Shown: in pieces, positions 53,878-62,558 of the stretch | How the letters are laid out: the number at the start of each line of letters is the position of its first letter | How positions within the stretch are numbered: the stretch's first letter is position 1 | Assembly (NCBI RefSeq): GCF_007483685.1 | Contig: NZ_VMKN01000001.1 | Span: 2,978,442-3,042,441, forward strand | Reading direction: 5' to 3' | Length of the DNA stretch: 64,000 bases | Source of the DNA: Litoribacter populi | GTDB lineage: Bacteria; Bacteroidota; Bacteroidia; Cytophagales; Cyclobacteriaceae | Notes under the pieces: model-generated | Databases searched by the model: none | What the model saw: the letters and a program-made list of their open reading frames with translations, nothing else | Told to the model about the DNA's origin: nothing | Made by a program: the position numbers and the translations under genes

Positions 53878-54669
53878 TTATCTCACAGCCTTTTCCAAGG
53901 TAGCCAGATACACCCATTTTTGATCTCGTGACTGCAGACCTTTTTCTACCGCCTCCTTGTCCTCTTCAGATGCCTCTAAGTCTTCGTATTCCATTGAGTT
54001 GAAAAACTGCATATAATCCCTATAAAAATTCATCGTCATGTGGGTAGATTTTGCTTCACTTCCAAAAGGCAAGGCTGTTCGAAGCAACCTCCATCCGCCC
54101 ATCAAGTCGTTATCAATTCTTTTTTGATGGAAAGGTTGAAAAACTTCCATCTCAGCTTGTTCATAATCTTCAAACCTACCCTCAACTGCTTTCATGAGGT
54201 CAAAAGACGCTAAAACACCAGGCTTCATTTCAAATTCAGTATCTGTACGGGCGATTTCTTCCATATAAGACCGCACAGCCAGATCTCTACTAGCTTCGGC
54301 ATCTTTTAACATCTGGATCATCTGATTATCATCAAAGGTATCATATACATCCCTCCCGTACTCCACCATTTTGGGCAGAGATATACCGGTCATCATTTTA
54401 ACCGGATCATCATAATAGGTCACTGTCACATACTGAAACTCTCCACTATCGGTTCCAGATTTCAGCGACCAAAAATCCCAACCGGTTATATCCCCTTTTT
54501 CAACCGCCTTTTGATATATACGTTCCAAAAAGTCCTTATGATCCATATAGTTTATAGTGTTGCCGGTTTCTACTTTCATAAACTCAAACACCAAATATTT
54601 CCGTTCCTGCCCAAATGCTAGTACAACATTCAGGCTTAGGGCCAATAATAATAGGGTTAACTTTCTCAT
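53878..54669 (-). CDS. Secreted protein with two similar domains
   Basis: 263 residues. A Sec signal peptide (RKLTLLLLALSLNVVLAFG) precedes two related blocks. Block 1 (~25-105) has FEFMKVETGNTINYMDHK, GDITGWDFWSLKSG, FQYVTVTYYDD; block 2 (~150-260) has FDLMKAVEGRFEDYEQAE, MGGWRLLRTALPFG, STHMTMNFYRD. The repeated pattern of hydrophobic strand, helix, GGW turn and final strand suggests tandem ferredoxin-like (dimeric alpha/beta barrel) units from an internal duplication. Function unknown; the protein is periplasmic or secreted. Confidence 0.68.
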   Translation of the reverse strand: MRKLTLLLLALSLNVVLAFGQERKYLVFEFMKVETGNTINYMDHKDFLERIYQKAVEKGDITGWDFWSLKSGTDSGEFQYVTVTYYDDPVKMMTGISLPKMVEYGRDVYDTFDDNQMIQMLKDAEASRDLAVRSYMEEIARTDTEFEMKPGVLASFDLMKAVEGRFEDYEQAEMEVFQPFHQKRIDNDLMGGWRLLRTALPFGSEAKSTHMTMNFYRDYMQFFNSMEYEDLEASEEDKEAVEKGLQSRDQKWVYLATLEKAVR

Positions 54670-55226
54670 AAACGCATCCTTTAAAACACAAAATTTCTTA
54701 CAAACATATCTTTAAGATAAGAATTTATTCGGTTTATATAAAATAAAGCAGAATAAATAATATTATTAATAAGATATTGAAATCAAATTACTTGCCAAAT
54801 ATTCCATTGACCTCACATACCTGCTGTGCAGGAAAAAAAATCGTATTCATTAGCTAATTCTGTGACCAGTTGTCTTTTGGCACAAAATTTAACATACTAA
54901 ACAACAAAATCATTAATTGGGAAACCTCAGTAGCAAAAAAGGCTATAAAGAAACCTATTTGGCTGAAAATGCCGTTTAAATATTTTGACCTATAAGAGTT
55001 ATAAGAGAAAACTATGGGACCCTGTTGAGAAAAAAGTAGGTCAAGAAATATTTTTAAAGGTAAGAATAAAAGAAAAACCTTTTTATAAAAACGAATTGTT
55101 CTTATTTTAGCGAATTAATATAAATTTTCAAATTTAATATTTGATTATTATTATAAAGGTATTACCATAGATAATTTAAGGGACCTATAACCCAACCCCA
55201 CTGATTATCAAATATATAAATCAGAA
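54670..55226. other. 557-bp AT-rich gap before the hybrid kinase
   Basis: No convincing coding frame on either strand. It carries the promoters of the secreted-protein gene (minus) and the hybrid kinase (plus). It includes a long imperfect inverted repeat (listed separately) and a short CCTGC-TGT-GCAGG hairpin at 54820-54832 without a T-run. Confidence 0.5.
54978..55053. repeat. Long imperfect inverted repeat in the hybrid-kinase leader
   Basis: AAATATTTTGACCTA (54978-54992) is the complement of TAGGTCAAGAAATATTT (55037-55053) except for two extra bases, enclosing ~45 bases. It may be a leader RNA structure, a dimeric regulator site or an element remnant. Confidence 0.4.
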
Positions 55227-58200
55227 ATGACCAATAACAATATTAACGAAACTGAAAGGTTAGAGATGCTCAAATCCTACGAAGTGCTTGATGCGCATTC
55301 GGAAACTGAGTTTGATAGGCTTATCAAAATAGCTTCTTTAACCTGCCAAACACCTATGGCGGTCATATCTCTGATCGGGGAGGATAAGCAGATTTTTAGG
55401 TCCAAAATCGGAATCGACATCACTGAAACCGGCAGTGAAAACATTTTTTGTCTCGAGAACATCAAACACCAAGAGATGGTGATTATCGAGGATGCCAGTC
55501 AGGATGAAAGATTTCAAGACAATCCATTAGTGACTGATGGGCCTCAAATACGATTTTATGCCGGGGTACCTCTGCTCGCTCCAAAAGGCCATGTGTTGGG
55601 CACATTAAGCGTGATGGATAAGATACCAAGAACTTTGGAAGATCATCAGATCGAAGCCTTAAAACTTTTAGCAAAACAAGTCATCACCGCTATACTGGAT
55701 AACAATAAAAGAAAGCAGCTTTTGCAATATGAAGCACTTTTCAAATCCTCCCTTGACATCATGGCTATTGTTGACAAGGATGGAAAAAACAAAATCATCA
55801 ATCAAGCCTATATGGGAATTACTGGCTGGGATGAAGAAAAAATCAAAAATGAGGGAAGCACCATAGTACATCCCGATGACTTGCCCAGAGCGTATGAAGA
55901 GTGGGAAAAAATCCAACGCGGAAAAAAAACTATAAACTACCTTCAAAGAACCTTAACCAAATCCGGTGAGTATAAAACTTTGCAATGGCATGCAAATTCA
56001 GATCCTGAAACGGGTGATATTATGGCTGTGGGCCGTGATGTAACAGAGGACCTAAAGAATAAAGCAGAAGTTAAGCAGCAGAAAGATTTTTTAAATTCCA
56101 TCGTAGAAGGTATGTTGGAAGGGTTTGCCATGGCGGACAGAAGTGGCAAAAAAGTACGAGTTAATAAGGCACTTTGCAAAATGACTGGCTTCACTGAAAA
56201 GGAGCTATTGGGACAAACTCCCCCCTACAGCTATTGGCCCAAGGATATGCAGAAAAAGAACAGCTTCTTTTTCACAAAGGCTATCAAAGGTGAGCTTGAT
56301 GAAAACGTATTTGAGCTTATTTATCAAAAGAAAAACGGGGAACGGTTTCCTGTCTTGGTTAATACTTCTGTGATCCAGGATCCATCCACTGGGGAAAAAT
56401 TTGTATTTGCGACGGTCCAAAACATTTCTGCCACCAAAAGAACAGAACAAAAACTTTTGGTAACCCAGAAAATGATGGAGCAGACCAACAGGGTGGCCCA
56501 CGTGGGCGGTTGGGATGTAGATATTGAATCCGACACTATGTATTGGTCTGACATCACCCGTGAGATTCACGAAGTACCTGACGATTTTCAGGTTACTTTG
56601 GAGGGGGGGTTGAATTTTTATAGAGCAGGAAGATCCCAAGAGATCATACAAGAAAACTGGATGAAAGCCCAAGAGGAAGGTATTCCATTTGACTTGGAAC
56701 TGGAAATTGTCACTTATAAAGGCAAGACCAAGTGGATTAGAACCAAGTGCCAGTGTGAAATGCAAGACGGAAAAGTTACCCGTATTTATGGTACTTTTCA
56801 GGATATTACTAGTAAGAAAAAGTCAGAATTTGAAATAGAAAACAAGGAAAAAATGCTGAAAGGCATCTCCTTGGCCACTGACCAGTTGTTATCAAACAGA
56901 AAGTTTGAAGACGCCATTGAACGATCATTAATAATTCTTGGCCAGACTGTGGAAGTCGGTAGGGTTTACCTATTTGAAAACTCCAAGGATGAAAAAGGCG
57001 ATCTGATTGCTTCCCAAACTTTTGAATATGCTGCGACAAATTGTTCTCCTCAATTTGACAACAAAGAATTACAAAACATTTATCACAAAGACTTTGAGGA
57101 TTTCTTTTTACCCCTGAGTCAAAATAAAGTGTTCTTGGCAAAGCTCAGTGATATTCAAGATAACACACAACTTAGGGAGTTCTTGGAAATGCAGGAAATC
57201 AAATCGATTTTGGTTATTCCGATCTTCTATAGTGACAAATTTTGGGGATTTATAGGCTATGATGAGTGCTATGAGGAAAGGGACTGGTCAGAAGCTGAGG
57301 TCTCACTTTTGAAAAGTTTCGCCAAAACCATTGCCAATGCCATTGAGCGAAAAAACATGGATCTTTCCATGGAAAAAGCGATTGATCAGGCAAAATCCGC
57401 CAACATAGCAAAATCGGAATTTCTGGCTAACATGAGCCATGAAATCCGAACTCCACTTAATGGGATCATCGGATTTACCGACTTGGTGATGAAGACCAAC
57501 CTAGACCCCACCCAATCCCAATATCTCGGTATAGTAAACAATTCTGCAAACGCACTATTGAGTATTATAAATGACATTTTGGATTTCTCCAAAATCGAAG
57601 CTGGCAAGCTTGAGTTGGATTTAGAGCGTTTTGATGTGTATGAAATGGCAAGCCAGACAGCCGATATAATCAGCTATCAAGCCCAAAGCAAGTACTTAGA
57701 AATGCTTCTGAACATTTCATTAGATGTTCCGAGATTTATCCATACCGATGAGGTAAGGATCAGACAGGTTTTGATAAACTTATTGAGCAATGCTGTGAAA
57801 TTCACTGAAGTCGGAGAAGTAGAGCTCAAAATAGAAGTTATTGAATATGAGGAGGAGGAATGTACTCTTCGCTTCCTGGTGAGAGATACTGGTATAGGAA
57901 TCAAAAGAGAAATGCAGGAGAAGATATTCGAGGCATTCTCTCAGGAAGATGGCTCTACCACCAAAAAATATGGTGGTACTGGGTTAGGGCTAGCAATTTC
58001 AAATCAACTCCTGAGTTTGATGAACAGCCAGTTAAACCTCAAAAGTGAACACGGCCAGGGAAGCACATTTTACTTTGACCTTAAAGTGCAAGCTGACCAA
58101 GGGGAATGTATCGAATTTATGGATGTGGAAAACATCAAAAAAGCGTTGGTTGTGGATGACAATGGCAACAACCGAACAATTATCCATGAAATGTTGAGGC

Positions 58201-59324
58201 TAAAAGGAATTGATATCACAGAAGCGTCAAGTGGGTATGAGGCATTACAAATGATGGGAAAAAGTAATGATTTTGATGTTATCTTGATGGATTACCATAT
58301 GCCATATATGGACGGATTGGAAACTATCCGCAAAATCAGAAGTAATTTTGGCAGTATTGAAGATGAGCAGCCCATCATTTTGCTTTACAGCAGCTCTGAT
58401 GATGAGCGGGTTATTCGAGAATGTGAGGAACTACACGTAACCAATAGACTGGTTAAGCCTATCAAGATGAATGATCTTTATAATTCACTTTCAAAACTTC
58501 ATAAATCGGAACTTAAAAAGCAAAAGGAAATAGAAGAAAGTACAACAGATGCAAGTTTTGATTCTAAGTACAATGTGTTGATAGCTGAAGATAATCAGAT
58601 CAACATGTTCTTGGCTAAAACTATAATTCAAAGAATTTTGCCTAATTCCACCATTTTCGAAGCACCAAACGGACAGATCGCTTTTGAACTTTTTAAAACC
58701 AAACACCCTGACCTTATTATTTTGGACATTCAGATGCCCATCATGAATGGCTATGAGGTTACCGAGGCTATAAGAAAAATAGAATCCGGAAATAGAACCC
58801 CTATCCTTGCCCTTACGGCAGGTAATGTGAAAGGTGAAAAAGAAAAATGCCTACATATAGGAATGGATGACTTCATAGCCAAGCCCGTGGTCGAAGAGAC
58901 CTTGGAGATGGCTCTTCATAAGTGGTTGCCCCTAAGCAATGACAAAAAAGAGGAACCAGAACAGGTAACAGAAACAGAAGACATGAATAGTGAGCGTTTT
59001 GACATAAAAGTACTGGAGGGTTATGTTAAAAACAATCCAGACCTGATGCAAGCATTTATGGACATTACCATAAAAGAGCTTGAAAATGCAAAGGTGGAGC
59101 TGAATGAAAGCTTATCCTTGCAAAATCTTTCTGACATCAATTCCGCAGGTCACAAATTAAAGGGCACAGCATCTTCAGCTGGTCTTAATTGGCTATTTGA
59201 AATTGGATTGGAACTTGAAGGACTTGAGGAATTCGATTATAGGAAAATAAAAATCCTGATCACAAAAGCCCAAAATGAAATCGATGAGGTCTTGACTTTA
59301 TTGAGAGCCAAAAAAGAAGAGTAG
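55227..59324 (+). CDS. Hybrid sensor histidine kinase with two receivers and an HPt domain
   Basis: A 1365-aa cytosolic phosphorelay protein without membrane helices. Order: GAF (~20-155), PAS (~165-275), PAS (~285-395), PAS_3-type with PAC (~410-525), GAF (~545-705), HisKA with His738 in NMSHEIRTPLNGIIG, HATPase (NLLSNAVKFT, RDTGIGI, GGTGLGLAIS), receiver 1 (Asp1022 in LMDYHMP), receiver 2 (Asp1167 in LDIQMP) and C-terminal HPt with His1309 in GHKLKGTASSAGL. It can carry a full internal relay and should pass phosphate to another receiver. Two GAF and three PAS domains suggest several soluble ligands or redox signals. No output gene is adjacent. Confidence 0.93.
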   Translation: MTNNNINETERLEMLKSYEVLDAHSETEFDRLIKIASLTCQTPMAVISLIGEDKQIFRSKIGIDITETGSENIFCLENIKHQEMVIIEDASQDERFQDNPLVTDGPQIRFYAGVPLLAPKGHVLGTLSVMDKIPRTLEDHQIEALKLLAKQVITAILDNNKRKQLLQYEALFKSSLDIMAIVDKDGKNKIINQAYMGITGWDEEKIKNEGSTIVHPDDLPRAYEEWEKIQRGKKTINYLQRTLTKSGEYKTLQWHANSDPETGDIMAVGRDVTEDLKNKAEVKQQKDFLNSIVEGMLEGFAMADRSGKKVRVNKALCKMTGFTEKELLGQTPPYSYWPKDMQKKNSFFFTKAIKGELDENVFELIYQKKNGERFPVLVNTSVIQDPSTGEKFVFATVQNISATKRTEQKLLVTQKMMEQTNRVAHVGGWDVDIESDTMYWSDITREIHEVPDDFQVTLEGGLNFYRAGRSQEIIQENWMKAQEEGIPFDLELEIVTYKGKTKWIRTKCQCEMQDGKVTRIYGTFQDITSKKKSEFEIENKEKMLKGISLATDQLLSNRKFEDAIERSLIILGQTVEVGRVYLFENSKDEKGDLIASQTFEYAATNCSPQFDNKELQNIYHKDFEDFFLPLSQNKVFLAKLSDIQDNTQLREFLEMQEIKSILVIPIFYSDKFWGFIGYDECYEERDWSEAEVSLLKSFAKTIANAIERKNMDLSMEKAIDQAKSANIAKSEFLANMSHEIRTPLNGIIGFTDLVMKTNLDPTQSQYLGIVNNSANALLSIINDILDFSKIEAGKLELDLERFDVYEMASQTADIISYQAQSKYLEMLLNISLDVPRFIHTDEVRIRQVLINLLSNAVKFTEVGEVELKIEVIEYEEEECTLRFLVRDTGIGIKREMQEKIFEAFSQEDGSTTKKYGGTGLGLAISNQLLSLMNSQLNLKSEHGQGSTFYFDLKVQADQGECIEFMDVENIKKALVVDDNGNNRTIIHEMLRLKGIDITEASSGYEALQMMGKSNDFDVILMDYHMPYMDGLETIRKIRSNFGSIEDEQPIILLYSSSDDERVIRECEELHVTNRLVKPIKMNDLYNSLSKLHKSELKKQKEIEESTTDASFDSKYNVLIAEDNQINMFLAKTIIQRILPNSTIFEAPNGQIAFELFKTKHPDLIILDIQMPIMNGYEVTEAIRKIESGNRTPILALTAGNVKGEKEKCLHIGMDDFIAKPVVEETLEMALHKWLPLSNDKKEEPEQVTETEDMNSERFDIKVLEGYVKNNPDLMQAFMDITIKELENAKVELNESLSLQNLSDINSAGHKLKGTASSAGLNWLFEIGLELEGLEEFDYRKIKILITKAQNEIDEVLTLLRAKKEE

Positions 59325-59377
59325 ATTTGATTTGAGATGATCTTAGGTTTTGCTAAATTATAGTCAAATCCTTAATC

Positions 59378-60502
59378 ATGAAATTTAACAGAAGACAATG
59401 GTTAAGAAGCGCTGCCCTCACAGGCGGTGCTTCTTTCATTTCCGGACTAGGCATCATTCCTCAACTTTCCGCAGAGGAGATTTCTAAGTTCAACCCCAGA
59501 CCACTTAATGAATTGGCCCGACTAAGCTCTAACGAGAATCCTTACGGCCCATCAAAAAGAGTCCGAGACAGAATGTTCAAATCCTTTGATGACGGTTGCC
59601 GATACCCCTATAGCTACCAAAATGAACTTCTCGATAAACTTGCCGAAAGAGAAGGAGTGCCCAAGGACCATATTGTAATCACAGGCGGTTCGACAGAGGC
59701 GCTTAAGGTAGCCGGCATAACCTTTACCCGAAACGGTGGGGAAATAATAGCTTCCAAACCTACCTTTTTAGCAATGATGAGCTATGCCCAGATGTGGGGA
59801 GCCGACGTCAACTGGGTGGATGTAGATGAGAACCTTCAGCATGACCTTACGGAAATGCAAAAGAGGATCAGTCCAGCTACCAAAATGGTTTTCCTCTGCA
59901 ACCCTAACAACCCCACTGGTACTTTATTGCCGGCAGCTGCATTTGAAAAATTTTGCAGGGAGACCTCCAAACACACCACTGTATTCTCAGATGAGGCTTA
60001 TTTTGAATTTATTGAAGAGCCCAATTATCCTTCAATGGTCAAATTGGTGAAGGAAGGAGAAAATGTAATTGTGAGCAGGACATTTTCTAAAGTCTTCGGC
60101 CTTGCTGGGTTGAGGATAGGCTATATAGTGGCTCGTCCCGATTTAGCCCATAAAATCCGGGAAAATGTGGTGGCATTCACAAATGTGCTTGCTTTGGAAG
60201 CAGCCAAGGAGTCCTTGGATGATAAAGAGTTTTTTGACTTTAGCTTGCGCAAAAATAAAGAAGCCAAAGACTCTATCTATCAAACTTTAAACGATCTCAA
60301 TCTAAGATATTTGGAAAGTCACACCAACTTCGTATTCTTTGAAAGTGGTATGCATATAGATCAATTTTTACAAAAAATGCGTGATGAAGGTGTGATGGTA
60401 GGTAGGGAATTTCCCCCTTTTTCGAAGTGGTGCCGCATCAGCACAGGCACGCCCAATGAGATGGAAAGGTTCACCAAAGCTATTCGGAGCGTCTATGTTT
60501 AA
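59378..60502 (+). CDS. Tat-exported PLP aminotransferase, histidinol-phosphate aminotransferase-like
   Basis: 374 residues. The N-terminus MKFNRRQWLRSAALTGG carries a twin-arginine motif (NRRQWLR) followed by a hydrophobic helix (GASFISGLGIIPQLSAEE), a Tat signal. The rest is a fold-type I aminotransferase: LSSNENPYGPSKRV, VITGGSTEALKVAGITF, FLCNPNNPTGTLLPA, SDEAYFEF, and PLP-binding Lys in SRTFSKVFGLAGLRIGY. This is the HisC-like class I/II branch. Export folded with PLP would be expected for a periplasmic enzyme. The substrate is unknown. It starts 53 bases after the hybrid kinase, possibly co-transcribed. Confidence 0.87.
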   Translation: MKFNRRQWLRSAALTGGASFISGLGIIPQLSAEEISKFNPRPLNELARLSSNENPYGPSKRVRDRMFKSFDDGCRYPYSYQNELLDKLAEREGVPKDHIVITGGSTEALKVAGITFTRNGGEIIASKPTFLAMMSYAQMWGADVNWVDVDENLQHDLTEMQKRISPATKMVFLCNPNNPTGTLLPAAAFEKFCRETSKHTTVFSDEAYFEFIEEPNYPSMVKLVKEGENVIVSRTFSKVFGLAGLRIGYIVARPDLAHKIRENVVAFTNVLALEAAKESLDDKEFFDFSLRKNKEAKDSIYQTLNDLNLRYLESHTNFVFFESGMHIDQFLQKMRDEGVMVGREFPPFSKWCRISTGTPNEMERFTKAIRSVYV

Positions 60503-61884
60503 ATTAGAGTCATATCCAATTTTTCTCTACTGAGAAAAGATCTAAGGATTAACCCCGTTTCCAAAACCGGCTTTACTGGTGTTAGGTAATCCATGATGCC
60601 TTCCGGATGCACTTCTAAATCTTGATCAATAAATCCATAGGCCTTTAACACACCATTGTCGAAAAGTATAGCAGCCTTTTCATCCAAAGTCCTACCTGCT
60701 GATTTAATCAAGAGTTGCTTGGACTCCAAGCCAAATTGGTTAAGCCAATTATTTATCCTCAAGTTGTAAGCATCAGGCATTTCTTTTCCAATGCAAGCCC
60801 CTTCGCACTTGCCGATTGGATAATCATAACATTCTTGAGGTGATTTTTGGATTCCGGCAAGTTTGGGGCAAAAACCAAATGTCCGAACTCCATTTTGAAC
60901 TTCAGCCCAAGCCTCAGCATGAGAGAAAAAAGTCATCAAGGGTTTGACTGCTTTCTGCACTTTCCCTACCTGAAATCGCAAGTAGCCATTTCCATCCTCA
61001 TATTTATAAATCCCCCATGATTGGCTAGGCCATTTCTGCGCCCGATTATACTTTGGCCACAAGCGTTTAATTTCCAACGCCTCCAAGAGCAAAGCTAAAA
61101 ACTCGCTCCCCGTTTCAGTGTAGCTTACATCATGGATTTCACTTTTCAGGTCATTTCGACTTTTTCCAGTAAAGTGCCCTTTAAACCTGCTTTGGATATT
61201 AATAGCTTTCCCAACATATACCACTTCATTTGATTTATTGAAAAAATAATATACCCCAGGTCGTTGCGGAAGACCATCAAATTTCTCTTTATTGATATGA
61301 GGAGGTAGAAATGCCTCACCAGAATTTCTTTTCAACGAGCTGTCGATGATACTGCTATCCAAGGCAAATATTTGTTCAAACAGGATCGCAGTAGCCGCGG
61401 CATCGCCATAAGCGCGGTGCCTGTCCTTGATCCTTATACCTCTCGATTCACAGAGTCTACCCAGACTATATGAGGTATGCCCAGGAAATGCCTTCCTGCT
61501 TAGTCTAACAGTGCATAGCTTAGGTCTTCGAAAGGTCAAACCAACCTTCCCAAACTCATAATGAAGGAAATTATAATCGAAATTAACATTGTGGGCTACA
61601 AAAACCTTGTCTTCAAGCAAACTATAAAGTTCCTCCGCTATTTCTGCAAAAGTGGGTGCATCCTGAACCATCTCATTATCAATGCCTGTAAGTCCTGTAA
61701 TAAATCCAGGTACAAATCTCTGCGGGTTTACCAAAGTTTGAAAGGTATCCAAAATCTGTTTGCCGTCATGCACTATCACGGCTACTTCCGTAATACCACC
61801 TCTCTGAGCGGTCCCACCTGTTGTCTCAATATCTACAATCGCAAAAACCATCTCCGAAGGTAACGCCAAGCGCCTATTAATCAT
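60499..61884 (-). CDS. Fusion nuclease: DnaQ-like exonuclease plus UvrC/Cho-like GIY-YIG
   Basis: 461 residues. Residues ~10-175 are a DEDDh 3'-5' exonuclease: FAIVDIETTGG, FVAHNVNFDYNFLHYE, and HRAYGDAAATAILF. Residues ~210-300 are a GIY-YIG nuclease: RPGVYYFFNKSNEVVYVGKAIN with Arg at SRFKGHF, then a UvrC-like cysteine segment (ECYDYPIGKCEGACIG). The UvrA/B-binding and HhH parts of UvrC are absent, as in Cho. Such fusions occur elsewhere in bacteria. A DNA-repair role is likely. ATG at 61884 used; an alternative is 61851. Its stop overlaps the aminotransferase stop by 4 bases. Confidence 0.9.
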   Translation of the reverse strand: MINRRLALPSEMVFAIVDIETTGGTAQRGGITEVAVIVHDGKQILDTFQTLVNPQRFVPGFITGLTGIDNEMVQDAPTFAEIAEELYSLLEDKVFVAHNVNFDYNFLHYEFGKVGLTFRRPKLCTVRLSRKAFPGHTSYSLGRLCESRGIRIKDRHRAYGDAAATAILFEQIFALDSSIIDSSLKRNSGEAFLPPHINKEKFDGLPQRPGVYYFFNKSNEVVYVGKAINIQSRFKGHFTGKSRNDLKSEIHDVSYTETGSEFLALLLEALEIKRLWPKYNRAQKWPSQSWGIYKYEDGNGYLRFQVGKVQKAVKPLMTFFSHAEAWAEVQNGVRTFGFCPKLAGIQKSPQECYDYPIGKCEGACIGKEMPDAYNLRINNWLNQFGLESKQLLIKSAGRTLDEKAAILFDNGVLKAYGFIDQDLEVHPEGIMDYLTPVKPVLETGLILRSFLSREKLDMTLI

Positions 61885-61985
61885 TTCACTTTCACCGAGT
61901 TTTTTAAGTCACTGACAGCAATTGTCTGCCTTAGAATTCTAAAGCTAAATTTGTAACTTTATAACTAAAATTAACAAATAGCAAA

Positions 61986-62543
61986 ATGAGCCAAAAAGGA
62001 ACGGAATGGGTATCGGAAATTGATAGAATAACAGCAGAATTTGAACGAGAATTCGGACAGATGAGTCTGGAGGAAATTTACTGGAAGCCTTCCCCCGAGG
62101 TTTGGTCCATAGGAGAAAACATTCAGCATTTGATCCAAGTCAATTCCTCCTATTTCCCCATTTTCCAGGAAGTGAAGGATGCCAAATACCGAAAACCTTG
62201 GTCAGGTAATTTTAAATTTATTTACAACCTAATCGGTAACCTTATCTACAAATCGGTTTCAGAAGGTCGAAAGAAAAAAATCAAAACGTTTACTTCTTGG
62301 GAGCCAAAAATTGGTGGCACTCATCAAGATATTGTCCAAAAATTCACCAAGCACCAACAGGAATTGAAAAGCTGGATTACCAAAATGGCACCTTATTTCG
62401 ATAAAAATATCGTGATCAACTCGCCTATAAATAAGATGTTACCTTATACTTTAGACAGGGCATTTGACATTATGGTTGCCCATGAGGACAGACATTTTAA
62501 CCAGGCACTTGAAGTAAAACAGGTAATAAAAAAAGCCCCTTAA
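61986..62543 (+). CDS. DinB family protein
   Basis: 185 residues of the DinB-like four-helix bundle (DinB_2). Seen: WVSEIDRITAEFEREFGQMS, YWKPSPEVWSIGENIQHLI (first metal His), and C-terminal FDIMVAHEDRHFNQALEVKQ (HxxxH pair), which form the nickel or zinc site of YfiT/DinB proteins. Many members act in thiol-dependent detoxification; the actual role is unknown. It diverges from the fusion nuclease and its stop lies in the loop of the terminator. Confidence 0.85.
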   Translation: MSQKGTEWVSEIDRITAEFEREFGQMSLEEIYWKPSPEVWSIGENIQHLIQVNSSYFPIFQEVKDAKYRKPWSGNFKFIYNLIGNLIYKSVSEGRKKKIKTFTSWEPKIGGTHQDIVQKFTKHQQELKSWITKMAPYFDKNIVINSPINKMLPYTLDRAFDIMVAHEDRHFNQALEVKQVIKKAP

Positions 62544-62558
62544 TTGGGGCTTTTTTTA
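62529..62558. terminator. Bidirectional terminator between the DinB gene and fadD
   Basis: AAAAAAAGCCCC-TTAATT-GGGGCTTTTTTT, a 12-bp stem; the DinB stop codon is in the loop and the fadD stop follows directly. Confidence 0.9.

Noticed and set aside
54820-54832. CCTGC-TGT-GCAGG hairpin
   Set aside because: Short stem, A-run on the wrong side for a terminator of either neighbour, and no gene ending there.
56205-56765. 186-codon minus-strand frame
   Set aside because: Antisense to PAS domains of the hybrid kinase.
59378-60502. The PLP aminotransferase as the missing ergothioneine lyase EgtE
   Set aside because: It is 28 kb from egtBD, has a Tat signal and HisC-like rather than cysteine-desulfurase-like motifs.
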